A stretch of 49,319 nucleotides of DNA from a virus. How positions within the stretch are numbered: the first letter of the stretch is position 1; each line of letters starts with the position of its first letter. The DNA lies in the IMG/VR virus record IMGVR_UViG_3300031699_000002, positions 1 through 49,319 of that record. One strand, written 5' to 3'. The notes under the pieces were generated by a model. The model worked only from the letters and a program-made list of their open reading frames with translations, made no database searches and was not told where the DNA came from. The position numbers and the translations under genes are program-made. Positions 1 to 8,155 of this stretch are shown in pieces.

Positions 1-200
1 TGATCTGAAAGACGAGAAGCTTACCAAAGCGATACGGAAAAGGATCAACGGGTTGAACGAGAAAAGGAAGGCGGAACGGAAAGAAGCTCAGAAATTGCTT
101 GCTGAAATGAAAAAGCAATTGAAGGAGTTTCAGGATTCTGCCAGCGCCAAGGACGATGATCAGAAAAAGAAACAAGGAAAGTATGAAGAGCTTTTAAAGA
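1..200. repeat. Left copy of the 200-bp terminal overlap
   Basis: Bases 1-200 are the same as bases 49120-49319 except at one position: T at 128 against C at 49247. An overlap of exactly 200 bases at the two ends, falling inside a single reading frame, is what a circular or circularly permuted genome gives when it is assembled as a line. The unique length is then about 49,119 bp. The mismatch changes Phe (TTT) to Leu (CTT) in the scaffold protein and may be a population variant or a sequencing error. A true short direct terminal repeat inside a coding gene is the less likely alternative. Confidence 0.85.
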
Positions 201-601
201 AAACGGAAGAAAAGGAAAAAAAGCTCGAGGGTACTTTTAAGCAGACAAAGGAACGGTTGATGAACACTGAAATATCCGCCGCTCTTAAATCTGCCTTGAT
301 TGACCAGGGAGTTCGGAAAGATCGTTTATCTAAGGCGCTGAAACTTTTTGATTTTGATTCCATTGACTTTGACTGGACCGATGAGGAGAGTCTGGAATTT
401 GAGATTGGAGATTTCTCACCAGAGGTTGAGAGCTTTAAGAAAGAATGGCCGGAATTTTTTGCGGATGGCGATGATGACCAGAATGGTGATAACTGGACCC
501 CGAGGAAAGGGAAAAAAACTTTCAAGTCAGGCGGTAAGGAAAAAGAGAAGCAGAAGGCCGAACTTGAAAATAAATTCCCTGCCCTTCGGAGAGTTTCTTA
601 A
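2..601 (+). CDS. Capsid scaffolding protein, 3' part (gene starts at 48950)
   Basis: This is the downstream part of a gene whose start lies at the other end of the window; joined across the ends the protein is about 256 residues. It is very rich in Lys, Glu and Asp, with a long predicted coiled coil over window bases 50-270, then a conserved-looking segment and a C-terminal tail ending FPALRRVS. Charge, coiled coil and position between the minor head protein and the capsid genes are typical of siphovirus scaffolds (GP20/DUF4355-like), which fill the prohead during assembly and then leave. A TTG at 53 could be mistaken for a start, but the frame is open upstream and continues from the other end. 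Assignment rests on composition and synteny, not on a catalytic motif. Confidence 0.75.
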   Translation, partial: DLKDEKLTKAIRKRINGLNEKRKAERKEAQKLLAEMKKQLKEFQDSASAKDDDQKKKQGKYEELLKKTEEKEKKLEGTFKQTKERLMNTEISAALKSALIDQGVRKDRLSKALKLFDFDSIDFDWTDEESLEFEIGDFSPEVESFKKEWPEFFADGDDDQNGDNWTPRKGKKTFKSGGKEKEKQKAELENKFPALRRVS

Positions 602-622
602 ACACATTAGGAGGTTTTCTAA

Positions 623-1471
623 ATGGCATACAAGAACGTACTTGTTGATGAGACACCTTGTAATATTCTTCCTGGCGGAATCGCTGGTGAAGCTATTACA
701 GCGGGTGACCTCGTCTACCTGGATTCCGACGGCGCGTGGCAGCTCGCTGACGCCGTTGCGAATACCGCAACCACCCGTAAGGATGCTTTGGGTGTGGCAT
801 GGAAAGATGCTCAGGCTAATGAATTTATGTCACCCGCCCGCATTGCTCGTATCCGTGATACAACCGCCTCGCTGACCATCGGGCAAAAAATTTATCTGTC
901 TTCCACTGCCGGAGCTTATACTGTCACTGAACCAACTACCGATATCAGGCAGGTTGTTGGTATTGCAATCAAATCGGATGAAATTCTGTTTGCAATCGGC
1001 GGCGCTTCGGGTGCTCCTGTTGATGTCGGTGGTGATATGAATGCCGACAGCCTTACCCTTGTTTCAACGCTGGACGTTGGTACGAATGCAACAGTGGGCG
1101 GAACTCTCGGTGTTACCGGTGCGACTACACTTACGGGTGGAATTGCCGATGGTACAAATGTCTCGGCCGGAACAACCACAGGCACAATCTATGCTACCAC
1201 TACCAGTGAAAAGATTGGTTTTCACGGTGTAGCAGGAACATCCCAGCGAGCTGGTGCAAGTCAGGCCGCTGTTACTGCAACCGCTGTTACCGCTGTTCTG
1301 ACTACAGCTTCTATTACCACGACACCTCATGGTTTTGCCACAGGCACTCAGGCAGATGCAATCGTGGCAAGAGTTAACCAGCTTGTCACTGACATGGGCA
1401 ATGTTGAAACTCTGCTCAATGAACTCCGTGCGGCGCTGGTAGCAAAGGGCCTGATCAGCGGAGCGGCCTAA
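623..1471 (+). CDS. Head fibre / capsid decoration protein
   Basis: A 282-residue protein with two parts. The first ~120 residues resemble the DUF2190-type capsid cement fold (ITAGDLVYLDSDGAW, then a region ending VGIAIKSDEILFAIGG). The second part has Thr/Gly/Ala repeats typical of trimeric fibres and ends in a segment like phage head-fibre C-termini (KIGFHGV, then AIVARVNQLVTDM and LRAALVAKGLI). It probably trimerises on the outer capsid surface. The ribosome site and spacing (taggaggttttctaaATGGC) are nearly identical to those of the major capsid gene at 2819, which fits high late expression. Composition is more GC-rich and repetitive than the next gene. Fold assignment is from recognised sequence character, not a structure. 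Confidence 0.7.
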   Translation: MAYKNVLVDETPCNILPGGIAGEAITAGDLVYLDSDGAWQLADAVANTATTRKDALGVAWKDAQANEFMSPARIARIRDTTASLTIGQKIYLSSTAGAYTVTEPTTDIRQVVGIAIKSDEILFAIGGASGAPVDVGGDMNADSLTLVSTLDVGTNATVGGTLGVTGATTLTGGIADGTNVSAGTTTGTIYATTTSEKIGFHGVAGTSQRAGASQAAVTATAVTAVLTTASITTTPHGFATGTQADAIVARVNQLVTDMGNVETLLNELRAALVAKGLISGAA

Positions 1472-1504
1472 ATTAAACAGTAAGAACGAAAGGCAAAATT
1501 AATA

Positions 1505-2806
1505 ATGGCTACTATATATAAAAATGAACGGTCTAAGGCGGGTGACCCTGATCATACGGCTTTTTTAGCCATACCTGTTTATGGGGAAATCAAAGCTACA
1601 TGTATTAGCTCCTTATGGGCTTGTCAGGTTGCTCTGAGAGCCGCCAATATTGAAGTTGATTTCTGTATCCTTTCAGGGTGTTGTCATGTTGATGATGCCC
1701 GTAATTACCTTATAAGGGAATTTTTGGAGGGTGATGCGGATCAACTTGTTTTCATCGATGCGGATATTGGGTTTGACCCAGTGGACTTGGTTAAGCTTAT
1801 CAGGAATAAACATGCCGTAGTAGGAGGCACATATCCTTTGAAGCAGAGCGAGGAGGATTATCCAGTGCGCTATGTTTATGATGATGATGGCAAATTCGAG
1901 AGTGATGAGGATGGATTGATTGAAGTAGAGGGCCTACCTGGTGGGTTCCTTAAGATCAGGCGTCATGTCCTTGAAGAACTTTCGGAGGAGTCAATTAACT
2001 ATCTAAGCCGTAAAGATGATCCAGACAGGACACGTATTCCTATTATCTTTGAAAGAACTTACAAGGATGGTATACGGTGGAGTGGTGATTATACATTTTG
2101 CCGTAAGTGGTCGGAAAATGGAGGAAGACTATATGTAGATCCTTCCTTCAGTTTTGAACACGCGGGTTCCTCTGTCTGGAAAGGTAGACTGGATTCATTT
2201 ATACGTAGGACTTCCCGTATAGCTATTAAAAACCTTATTGGTGCCATCATCGAGGAAAAGGTTGAGACTCAACACATAATCGATGCATTGTCAGAATGGG
2301 GTAATGATATCTTTGCGGGTGATACTGAATTTCAAGCCACTGCAATTTTGATGGCAAGAAATGCTACTGGTAATATTATTGAGGCTGGTAGTGGGTTATC
2401 CACTATCCTTATGGCCGCTGCAAATCAAAATATTAAGATTACCTCATTTGAGAATGACTCCAGGTGGTTTATGAAATGCCAGGAGACACTTATTGAGTTT
2501 GGAATCAAAAATGTTGATTTGCAGTATGCTCCTCTGATGGACTATGGCAAATTTATGTGGTATAATGCCACGATCATGCCTGGAAAATTGTGTGATCTTT
2601 TTGTATGCGATGGTCCTCCCAGGGGAGTAAAAGGCAAAAGGTTAGGTTCCGAGCTTTGGATACCACTTGCCAAAAAAGTTCTTTTCCATGACGCCGAAGA
2701 CCGCTATTTACAGATGATCCTTGAGAAGCACTGTTCGGATTTGGAATATCTCGGGATCCGAAAAAATACGGCCGTGGGTGTCGTAATGAAAAATAAGCAA
2801 TCGTAG
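1505..2806 (+). CDS. Glycosyltransferase (GT-A) fused to a methyltransferase-like domain
   Basis: A 433-residue bifunctional-looking protein. Residues ~15-235 look like a GT-A glycosyltransferase: AIPVYGEI near the start, then the metal-binding VFIDADIGFD and VVGGTYPLK. Residues ~285-430 resemble a Rossmann class I SAM methyltransferase: IIEAGSGLSTILMAAA matches motif I and LFVCDGPPR the motif-IV region. It sits between the decoration and major capsid genes but has a weak ribosome site (gaaaggcaaaattaataATG), unlike its neighbours, and is more AT-rich, so it looks like an inserted accessory gene. The likely role is adding a sugar, and perhaps methylating it, on a virion protein or a host surface polymer. 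The substrate is unknown. Confidence 0.65.
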   Translation: MATIYKNERSKAGDPDHTAFLAIPVYGEIKATCISSLWACQVALRAANIEVDFCILSGCCHVDDARNYLIREFLEGDADQLVFIDADIGFDPVDLVKLIRNKHAVVGGTYPLKQSEEDYPVRYVYDDDGKFESDEDGLIEVEGLPGGFLKIRRHVLEELSEESINYLSRKDDPDRTRIPIIFERTYKDGIRWSGDYTFCRKWSENGGRLYVDPSFSFEHAGSSVWKGRLDSFIRRTSRIAIKNLIGAIIEEKVETQHIIDALSEWGNDIFAGDTEFQATAILMARNATGNIIEAGSGLSTILMAAANQNIKITSFENDSRWFMKCQETLIEFGIKNVDLQYAPLMDYGKFMWYNATIMPGKLCDLFVCDGPPRGVKGKRLGSELWIPLAKKVLFHDAEDRYLQMILEKHCSDLEYLGIRKNTAVGVVMKNKQS

Positions 2807-2818
2807 GAGGTTTTTTAA

Positions 2819-3952
2819 ATGGCTGAATACACACAATTTGTACTCGGCGTTCTCGGTGCAGATTTTGAAGGTCTGAAAACCAGTGATAATGTCTACCTTA
2901 AAGACTTGCTGGCAGATGACATCGAATCTTCACTGGCGGAGTACAACAGCAGGGAACTTGCACTGAGCCGTCTGCTTTGCAAAAAGTATGATGACAAGAG
3001 TTCCCAGATGAAACGTACTTTTACCGATGATGCATTTGAGGAAATCGGTGAGCTTCAGACACCGGGTATGTACTCGTCCTTTGACGTGTGGAACTACCCT
3101 GTGCCGATCAAGCGCCTCGGCTCTCTTACAAAGATGACCCGTGAGCGTGTCAAGCTGATGACCTCGAAACAGTTTCTCAACTTCCACAATGGCAAGTTGG
3201 AGGCTGACATGGCCCGTATTACCAAGGAGATGTTTGAATCCGCAATGCTCAAGACGCCTACTGCCCGAGTGGATGCTCTCGACGGTCTTGCAACTACAAA
3301 GAAAGCATTTTGGAATGATGAAGCCTCGATGGACACTCCCCGTTCTAATGGGCAGATTACCTTCGATGGCGACCACCAGCATTACAATCCAGTATCAGCG
3401 GGTGGAAGCATTGGTTCTGCAGGCGCTGATCTTCAGACTTACCTGCTGGATCACATCCAGGAACATCGCGGCCTTTCCGGCGCACAGATTATTTTCTGGG
3501 CACGGTATGGAACGACGGTCAATTACATTCGTAATGAATCCACGTATTTCAAAGGCGTACATGAGGCGTCCGAAATTCTGGGACTCGTTAATCCTTCGTA
3601 CAATGCAACCGGCCAGACACAGGCCCTCATTGCCAGTGCAAAGAACCTGGGATACAACATCCGTATCGTAGGAACGTGGAAAGATGCGATTGTTATTTCC
3701 ACTCCTGATATCCCGGCAAACTACATTATGGCCACCGCCTACATGGGGCAGAATGATCAGAATTCTCCTATGGCATGGCGTGAACATCCCGCTTTCAAAG
3801 GCCTCGTGATCGAGGATCCTTCGGGCGGAAATCCGATCATCGGGAAAGATGCTCAGTACCGCAGGTATCTGGGGCTCGGCGTGAACAATCGTTCCGCTGG
3901 CGCTGTCCTGTATACCGGCGACACAAGCTGGGCAGAACCGTCCTTTTCCTGA
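2819..3952 (+). CDS. Major capsid protein (HK97-fold)
   Basis: A 377-residue protein in the position and size range of HK97-fold major capsid proteins, directly downstream of scaffold and decoration genes and upstream of connector genes. It has an N-terminal helical stretch (residues ~20-60), an extended-loop-like segment near residues 80-110, and a C-terminal domain rich in Gly/Ala and aromatic residues. The ribosome site is strong (aggaggttttttaaATGG) and nearly copies that of the decoration gene. Codon choice is GC-leaning as in other highly expressed genes here. No catalytic motif is expected; the call rests on synteny, length and composition. The long minus-strand frames opposite it are coding shadows. 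Confidence 0.8.
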   Translation: MAEYTQFVLGVLGADFEGLKTSDNVYLKDLLADDIESSLAEYNSRELALSRLLCKKYDDKSSQMKRTFTDDAFEEIGELQTPGMYSSFDVWNYPVPIKRLGSLTKMTRERVKLMTSKQFLNFHNGKLEADMARITKEMFESAMLKTPTARVDALDGLATTKKAFWNDEASMDTPRSNGQITFDGDHQHYNPVSAGGSIGSAGADLQTYLLDHIQEHRGLSGAQIIFWARYGTTVNYIRNESTYFKGVHEASEILGLVNPSYNATGQTQALIASAKNLGYNIRIVGTWKDAIVISTPDIPANYIMATAYMGQNDQNSPMAWREHPAFKGLVIEDPSGGNPIIGKDAQYRRYLGLGVNNRSAGAVLYTGDTSWAEPSFS

Positions 3953-3985
3953 TTTGAATTGATACATCTATTTTAAATTTCCGTG

Positions 3986-4016
3986 CAAGGGTCGTTCCTA
4001 ATACGAGCGGCCCTTG
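3986..4016 (+). terminator. Hairpin after the capsid gene, probable terminator
   Basis: CAAGGGTCGTTC and GAGCGGCCCTTG form a 12-bp stem with two G-U pairs around a 7-base loop (CTAATAC). It lies 34 bases after the capsid stop. The run of six T's comes only about 12 bases later, so it may attenuate transcription or protect the 3' end of capsid mRNA instead of stopping transcription completely. Confidence 0.55.
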
Positions 4017-4047
4017 TACATCATTTACTTTTTTACAAGGAGCCATG

Positions 4048-4323
4048 ATGGCTGAAAAATGCAAGTGTACAAAACCAGGTATTCCGAGCAATCTCCCTTC
4101 CCCAGCGGATACGTACAAGGGAACGGCGGCCTGTATAAAATGTGGTGGGACAATAACATTTCCCATCAACAAAAAGGAAGTCAAGAAAACTGGCGACCCG
4201 GTGGTTGATTACTTGGCAAATCGTGATCGTTTTGATGGCGGAGAACTGGACGGAGAAAAAGCTATTATCACCATGTTACTCAGGGTGGAGAAAGCTCTGT
4301 TGGGTAAAGGAAAAGGAAAGTAA
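4048..4323 (+). CDS. Small zinc-ribbon-like protein
   Basis: About 91 residues, beginning MAEKCKC. Four cysteines in two pairs (C-K-C near residue 5 and C-I-K-C near residue 30) suggest a small zinc ribbon; the C-terminus is basic (LLGKGKGK). Two ATGs are adjacent (4045, 4048); the AAGGAG at 4037-4042 favours 4048. Its leader (TTTTTACAAGGAG then ATGATG) closely matches that of the gene at 48592. It lies between the capsid gene and the connector genes. Function is not recognised. Confidence 0.6.
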   Translation: MAEKCKCTKPGIPSNLPSPADTYKGTAACIKCGGTITFPINKKEVKKTGDPVVDYLANRDRFDGGELDGEKAIITMLLRVEKALLGKGKGK

Positions 4324-4324
4324 A

Positions 4325-4681
4325 ATGGCTACTTATACGGCGGCACAATTACAATCTTATACCAGCGTACCATCAGTAGCCAGTTGGGAAGATGCTAAAA
4401 TATTAATCTATCAGACGATGGCAGAATCCATACTGACATCGCTTGATTTGGATACTGGTGTTACTGGATATACTGATGCCTATAATTCCGCCGTTATATT
4501 GCTATTTGATTGGCTTGCTTTGAACCCTGCCGGCGCCCGTAGCATAGGCAAGGGCAAAGTAAGATATACTTTCGATGATCTGCCTGTGACTGTAAGGGTA
4601 ATGTTACAGAGAGCAATGGATGGCGAGTCAGGGACTCTTGTTCCAGCGGTACTGGAAAGACGAGACATAGGTAGGAGGTAG
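4325..4681 (+). CDS. Head-tail connector protein (adaptor-like)
   Basis: A 118-residue protein starting MATYTAAQLQSY. The frame stays open upstream, but the ATG at 4325 follows the previous stop by one base and is the natural start. Mostly helical, with a WEDAKILIYQTMAESIL helix and an FDWLALNP segment. Position just after the capsid protein and before three more small connector-like genes fits a gp6/gp15-type adaptor that joins the portal ring to the tail. The assignment is by synteny and size. Confidence 0.55.
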   Translation: MATYTAAQLQSYTSVPSVASWEDAKILIYQTMAESILTSLDLDTGVTGYTDAYNSAVILLFDWLALNPAGARSIGKGKVRYTFDDLPVTVRVMLQRAMDGESGTLVPAVLERRDIGRR

Positions 4682-4683
4682 CC

Positions 4684-4977
4684 ATGCATGTATCACTCAG
4701 CTTTTATACAACAGCCACAAGTACCAACAGATCAGTAACAGAAACGTTGGTACATGAGGATGTGCATGGTGACCTCCAGCTATCCAAAGAAAGGACCTTG
4801 GCAAGTGGACATCGTGTGGATGTATCACAGATTCATATATTCTTTCCGTCTGAGTATATGACAAGCCTTGTTAACGGAATGATCGTGAAGTCATCAAGTA
4901 ATAAATATATCCTCGACCATATGGAAGACTTTGACACACATCAGGAAATCTATTTGTTGGAAGTGGGTGCTACATGA
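4684..4977 (+). CDS. Head closure / stopper-like protein
   Basis: A 97-residue protein, mainly beta by sequence character, second of four small genes between capsid and tail tube. Good ribosome site (AGGAGGTAGCC before ATG). Its stop overlaps the next start (4974). In siphoviruses this position holds the head-completion or stopper protein that closes the portal channel. No motif proves this. Confidence 0.5.
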   Translation: MHVSLSFYTTATSTNRSVTETLVHEDVHGDLQLSKERTLASGHRVDVSQIHIFFPSEYMTSLVNGMIVKSSSNKYILDHMEDFDTHQEIYLLEVGAT

Positions 4978-5393
4978 TGAAATTTTCCGGGGTTCCTGAA
5001 ATGAAGGATCGCGTAAAAAAGGAAGGCAATAAAAAACTCAGTGCAATGAAAAATGCAATGGATTATATATTGCTATCAATCGCGAATGATGCAAGGTCGC
5101 GGGCGCCTTTTAGGGACAGGACTGGGAACCTCAGGAATTCAATACTGACTGCTGGGTCGGAGAGTGAGATTCATACTCAACCATCGAGTGAAAGAAGGAA
5201 CCCAAGGCGGCGGCCCAAGAGTAATGCAAGCAAGCAGAGTAAAAATAAATTGGTCGGTTATGTATATGCAGGAATGGAATATGCCACTCAAGTGGAATTC
5301 AGGCCAGGGTTCTGGGTTCTGGGCGATGCATGGCGTAAGGGTACTGCAAATTTTTCTAAAAAGATATCCGACCTGGTGCGGAGGGCAGGATGA
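4974..5393 (+). CDS. HK97 gp10-like tail completion protein
   Basis: A 139-residue protein with the pattern of the HK97 gp10 family: an N-terminal helical part, then DARSRAPFRDRTGNLRNSI (the typical APxxTGxLRxSI signature) and a C-terminal YAGMEYATQVEFRPGFW segment. ATG codons at 4974 and 4977 are both possible; 4974 overlaps the previous stop. The protein would sit at the head-tail joint. The middle (residues ~65-90) is basic and low in complexity (RRNPRRRPKSNASKQSKNK). Confidence 0.7.
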   Translation: MMKFSGVPEMKDRVKKEGNKKLSAMKNAMDYILLSIANDARSRAPFRDRTGNLRNSILTAGSESEIHTQPSSERRNPRRRPKSNASKQSKNKLVGYVYAGMEYATQVEFRPGFWVLGDAWRKGTANFSKKISDLVRRAG

Positions 5394-5830
5394 ATTTTTC
5401 TTTTAATGCTAATGATCTGGTTGATGCAGTGCTGGCACTTATCAATGCGGACTCAACTATACTGGGGAGTGGATATATTGACGGATCAAATAATGTATGG
5501 TCCTACAATCTACCCAGAGGAAAAAATACTGGAGTACATTTACTTGTGGTACCTACAAACTTTATGCCGGATGAGATGCAACAGTATAGCGGAGAAATTC
5601 ATGTCCACTGCTATGCAGAACTTTTAACGAATGGTCAGATACCAACTACAATTGAAACTGTATTGGCAAGGGCGGAGTATTTATTGAACAATGAAAGTCC
5701 AACAGTTTCAGGATATACTTGTCAGCCTTTATTATCACTCGGAATTGTTCCGCCCGTACTCGATCTTTGGGACCAAGGAGAAGATAACAGAGTAAGGGGC
5801 ACATTAAGATTAATAGCCACGATTGGCTAA
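5390..5830 (+). CDS. Tail terminator-like protein
   Basis: A 146-residue protein overlapping the previous gene by four bases. Size, position immediately before the tail tube gene and the alpha/beta pattern (LVDAVLALINADS helix, then strands GVHLLVVPTNF and GEIHVHCYAE) fit the lambda gpU / HK97 gp11-like tail terminator, which caps the tube at its correct length. The sequence has no diagnostic motif, so this is inference from context. Confidence 0.55.
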   Translation: MNFSFNANDLVDAVLALINADSTILGSGYIDGSNNVWSYNLPRGKNTGVHLLVVPTNFMPDEMQQYSGEIHVHCYAELLTNGQIPTTIETVLARAEYLLNNESPTVSGYTCQPLLSLGIVPPVLDLWDQGEDNRVRGTLRLIATIG

Positions 5831-5842
5831 AGGAGGATTTGG

Positions 5843-6367
5843 ATGCCAAATGTAAACTCAGGACTGACTGTTACTTCCACTGCAATTCTGCAGGGCGGCG
5901 GTGATATCACAATGGACGGCGTAACACTCGGCGCCTATCAGGGCGGAGTTGTTATGACCTTTGCGCAGGACACCGTCTTTATTGACAGTGATCATGTTAT
6001 GGGTCATATCGATGCAGAGAAAATGAATACCACTCTCCAAGTCTCAACAGAGCTTGAACAGGTGACACTTGAAAACCTGGCGATTGGCTGGGGCTTGCAT
6101 TCAAGCTCCGTCCTCAGTGGTACATCTTCAAAAACGCTCGATCTGGTTCCCGGTACATCACTGGAAAAGGCGCAGCTCGTTTTTCTCGGTATGAGTGGAA
6201 CCTCTCGTACTCAGAACAGAACTTTTACACTGTACGATGTAATCAGGGTTGGGTCATCCGGTAGCACTTTCTACCGCGGTACCAAGCTCGTACTTCCTGT
6301 GACTTTTGAAGCTCTGATGAATTCAAGCGGAAGTTACGGAACGATTGTGGACACGACTATCTCATAA
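5843..6367 (+). CDS. Major tail tube protein
   Basis: A 174-residue, beta-rich protein without cysteine, preceded by an excellent ribosome site (aaaggaggatttggATG). It lies directly between the terminator-like gene and the tail assembly region. Composition is rich in Ser, Thr, Gly and Val, as in tail tube proteins, and its codons are GC-leaning like those of the capsid gene. It would polymerise into stacked hexameric rings around the tape measure. A glycosyltransferase gene follows immediately, which may be relevant to tail decoration. Confidence 0.7.
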   Translation: MPNVNSGLTVTSTAILQGGGDITMDGVTLGAYQGGVVMTFAQDTVFIDSDHVMGHIDAEKMNTTLQVSTELEQVTLENLAIGWGLHSSSVLSGTSSKTLDLVPGTSLEKAQLVFLGMSGTSRTQNRTFTLYDVIRVGSSGSTFYRGTKLVLPVTFEALMNSSGSYGTIVDTTIS

Positions 6368-6399
6368 GGGTTAGTTGGTACAGAAATAGGAGACACGGT

Positions 6400-7674
6400 A
6401 TGAAACTATTCTTTCCCGAATCTTTTGGACAAATTGATTACGTTGGATATAATCATGCCGTGTCTCTGTTTCATAAAGCTTTAAAGGATCGTATAACAAA
6501 AGACACTAATGAGGCTGATGCGCGGGTTTACTTCAATCTGCCGTACTATCAGCGGCCCCAGGAGCTAACGGCAACGGGCCTCCCGTTGATTGTATTTACT
6601 ATGTTTGAGACAACAGTAGTGCCAAGCAATTGGGTGCGGTTTTTGAACAAATTTGCGGACGTGGTAATTGTACCCTCGTACTGGAATTTTGTGAACTTTA
6701 AAAGGTCTGGAGTGAAAAAGCCTATACTTGTTGTATCATTAGGCTATGATCCAGAAAAGTTTCAGATAATTAAAAAATCTGAAATGAAAGAATTATATGT
6801 TTACATGTGGCAAGGAGTGTCTCTGGATATGGGCGGAAGAAAAGGATATGATACTGTATTACATGCATACAGAGAATTAAGAAAAGAAGGAAAGATAGGG
6901 AATGACTCCAGACTTATTATCAAGGTACGCCCACATAGACTTAAGGCGATTGAGATGTTTAAAGTTGATACAGGTGATGGAATTATTATTGAACAGCGGA
7001 ATATTTTAAGAACATCAATGATGGAGATGTATAAGAAAGTGGATTGCTGTATAAACCCGACACACGGAGAAGGGTTCGGGCTAATACCACTGGAGCAGAT
7101 GGCAATGGGCAAGCCGGTAATAGTACCGAACTGGTCAATGCCATATGTTTCAAAAGAGCATAATATCCTCGTCCCGTATGAGTTGAAAAAGTCTAATATA
7201 AATTGGACCCATAGATCATTACACATAAGCCGTAATGGTATAGCGGTGAATTTTGGTGGATTGCCTACAGAAATTTCTTGGTTCCCTAAGCCCATCAATA
7301 GAAGGGGTGTTGGACAGAGAATTGAAATTCCGGGAGTACCCTCAAGGCATTCAAAGAGAATACCTCTTCACCAGAGGATGTGGGGCCGTTTTATAAACAA
7401 GCTATCTGATATACAGATAAAATATGGACTTGTAACCAATCATGCTTATTACCCAAAAACTTTATGGACAGAGTATCCCGGTAAAGATGCGTGGATAAGT
7501 GTTGGAGATTTAAAAAGGAAAATGCTGTGGTGTTATAACAACAGAAAGGAGGCGAATGAGATAGGACTAAAGGCGGCTGAATTTGTACGCAAGAACTGGA
7601 CCTTGGAAACTTTGCGGAGAGAATTTCTGGCGGCTGAGCCAGAACTAACTTCAATCTTGGAAGGGAGAAAATAA
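6400..7674 (+). CDS. Glycosyltransferase, GT4-like (GT-B fold)
   Basis: A 424-residue protein. The N-terminal half is a Rossmann-like domain with PLIVFTMFETTVVP and VVIVPSYWNF; the C-terminal half contains the family 1/4 signature PTHGEGFGLIPLEQMAMGKP (residues ~220-240), where the E-x7-E type motif binds the nucleotide-sugar donor. C-terminal residues ~370-420 show the usual closing helix (FVRKNWTLETLRREF). It sits between the tail tube and tail chaperone genes, an unusual place for an enzyme, and is AT-richer than the tube gene. The likely role is glycosylation of a virion protein or host polymer; acceptor and sugar are unknown. Confidence 0.8.
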   Translation: MKLFFPESFGQIDYVGYNHAVSLFHKALKDRITKDTNEADARVYFNLPYYQRPQELTATGLPLIVFTMFETTVVPSNWVRFLNKFADVVIVPSYWNFVNFKRSGVKKPILVVSLGYDPEKFQIIKKSEMKELYVYMWQGVSLDMGGRKGYDTVLHAYRELRKEGKIGNDSRLIIKVRPHRLKAIEMFKVDTGDGIIIEQRNILRTSMMEMYKKVDCCINPTHGEGFGLIPLEQMAMGKPVIVPNWSMPYVSKEHNILVPYELKKSNINWTHRSLHISRNGIAVNFGGLPTEISWFPKPINRRGVGQRIEIPGVPSRHSKRIPLHQRMWGRFINKLSDIQIKYGLVTNHAYYPKTLWTEYPGKDAWISVGDLKRKMLWCYNNRKEANEIGLKAAEFVRKNWTLETLRREFLAAEPELTSILEGRK

Positions 7675-7675
7675 A

Positions 7676-8155
7676 ATGCCAGGAGCAGATATACTACAAC
7701 CAGTATCATTTTATGTGGATAAGGATTTCACGATCAAGTACGGAAAAGAGCAGAAGGAAATAAAAGTTCCCCGCATGTCTCATGCTTCAGGTGAGAAAGC
7801 TGTAAGGCTTATATCTGAGGTGATGAGTAAAAACGTGGCATCAGTGATAGAGCTATTGGGTATGGAGATGGAGAAAAAAGGATTGCAGGCTGATGGAAAA
7901 AAATACAAGGCACAGTCAGCACTTATCGGAACTTTTATATCAGAGCTGGTAAATGAAAGATACTATGGTATCATTCAAGATATGCTGGAAGTTATCTCGG
8001 AAGGTGTTATAACAAAGAAGATGCTGGGGGAAATGCAATTTACGGAGTCGGCTGGCGTACTTTGTTATTTACTTGATAACAATTTCCATGCACTAAAAAA
8101 TTTATCAGCCTCGCTCGATGCGATCACCATGTCTATTCAGCCGCCAAAAGAATAG
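7676..8155 (+). CDS. Tail assembly chaperone (gpG-like)
   Basis: A 159-residue, largely helical protein just upstream of the tape measure gene, the standard position of the lambda gpG-type chaperone that coats the tape measure during tail assembly. The start follows the previous stop by one base (taaaATG). Near the 3' end the sequence G CCA AAA GAA TAG gives a candidate -1 slippery site, and the -1 frame is open from 8080 to 8352, so a longer gpGT-like product is predicted (see the entry at 8149). Confidence 0.7.
   Translation: MPGADILQPVSFYVDKDFTIKYGKEQKEIKVPRMSHASGEKAVRLISEVMSKNVASVIELLGMEMEKKGLQADGKKYKAQSALIGTFISELVNERYYGIIQDMLEVISEGVITKKMLGEMQFTESAGVLCYLLDNNFHALKNLSASLDAITMSIQPPKE

Noticed and set aside
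348-875. Long forward frame across the scaffold end and decoration gene start
   Set aside because: It runs through two better genes and the decoration ribosome site, is rich in Arg and Met-like shadow composition, and has no ribosome site.
2930-3967. Minus-strand open frames of 80-190 residues opposite the capsid gene
   Set aside because: They mirror the biased codons of the capsid gene, overlap each other and lack ribosome sites; no gene is supported on the minus strand anywhere in the window.
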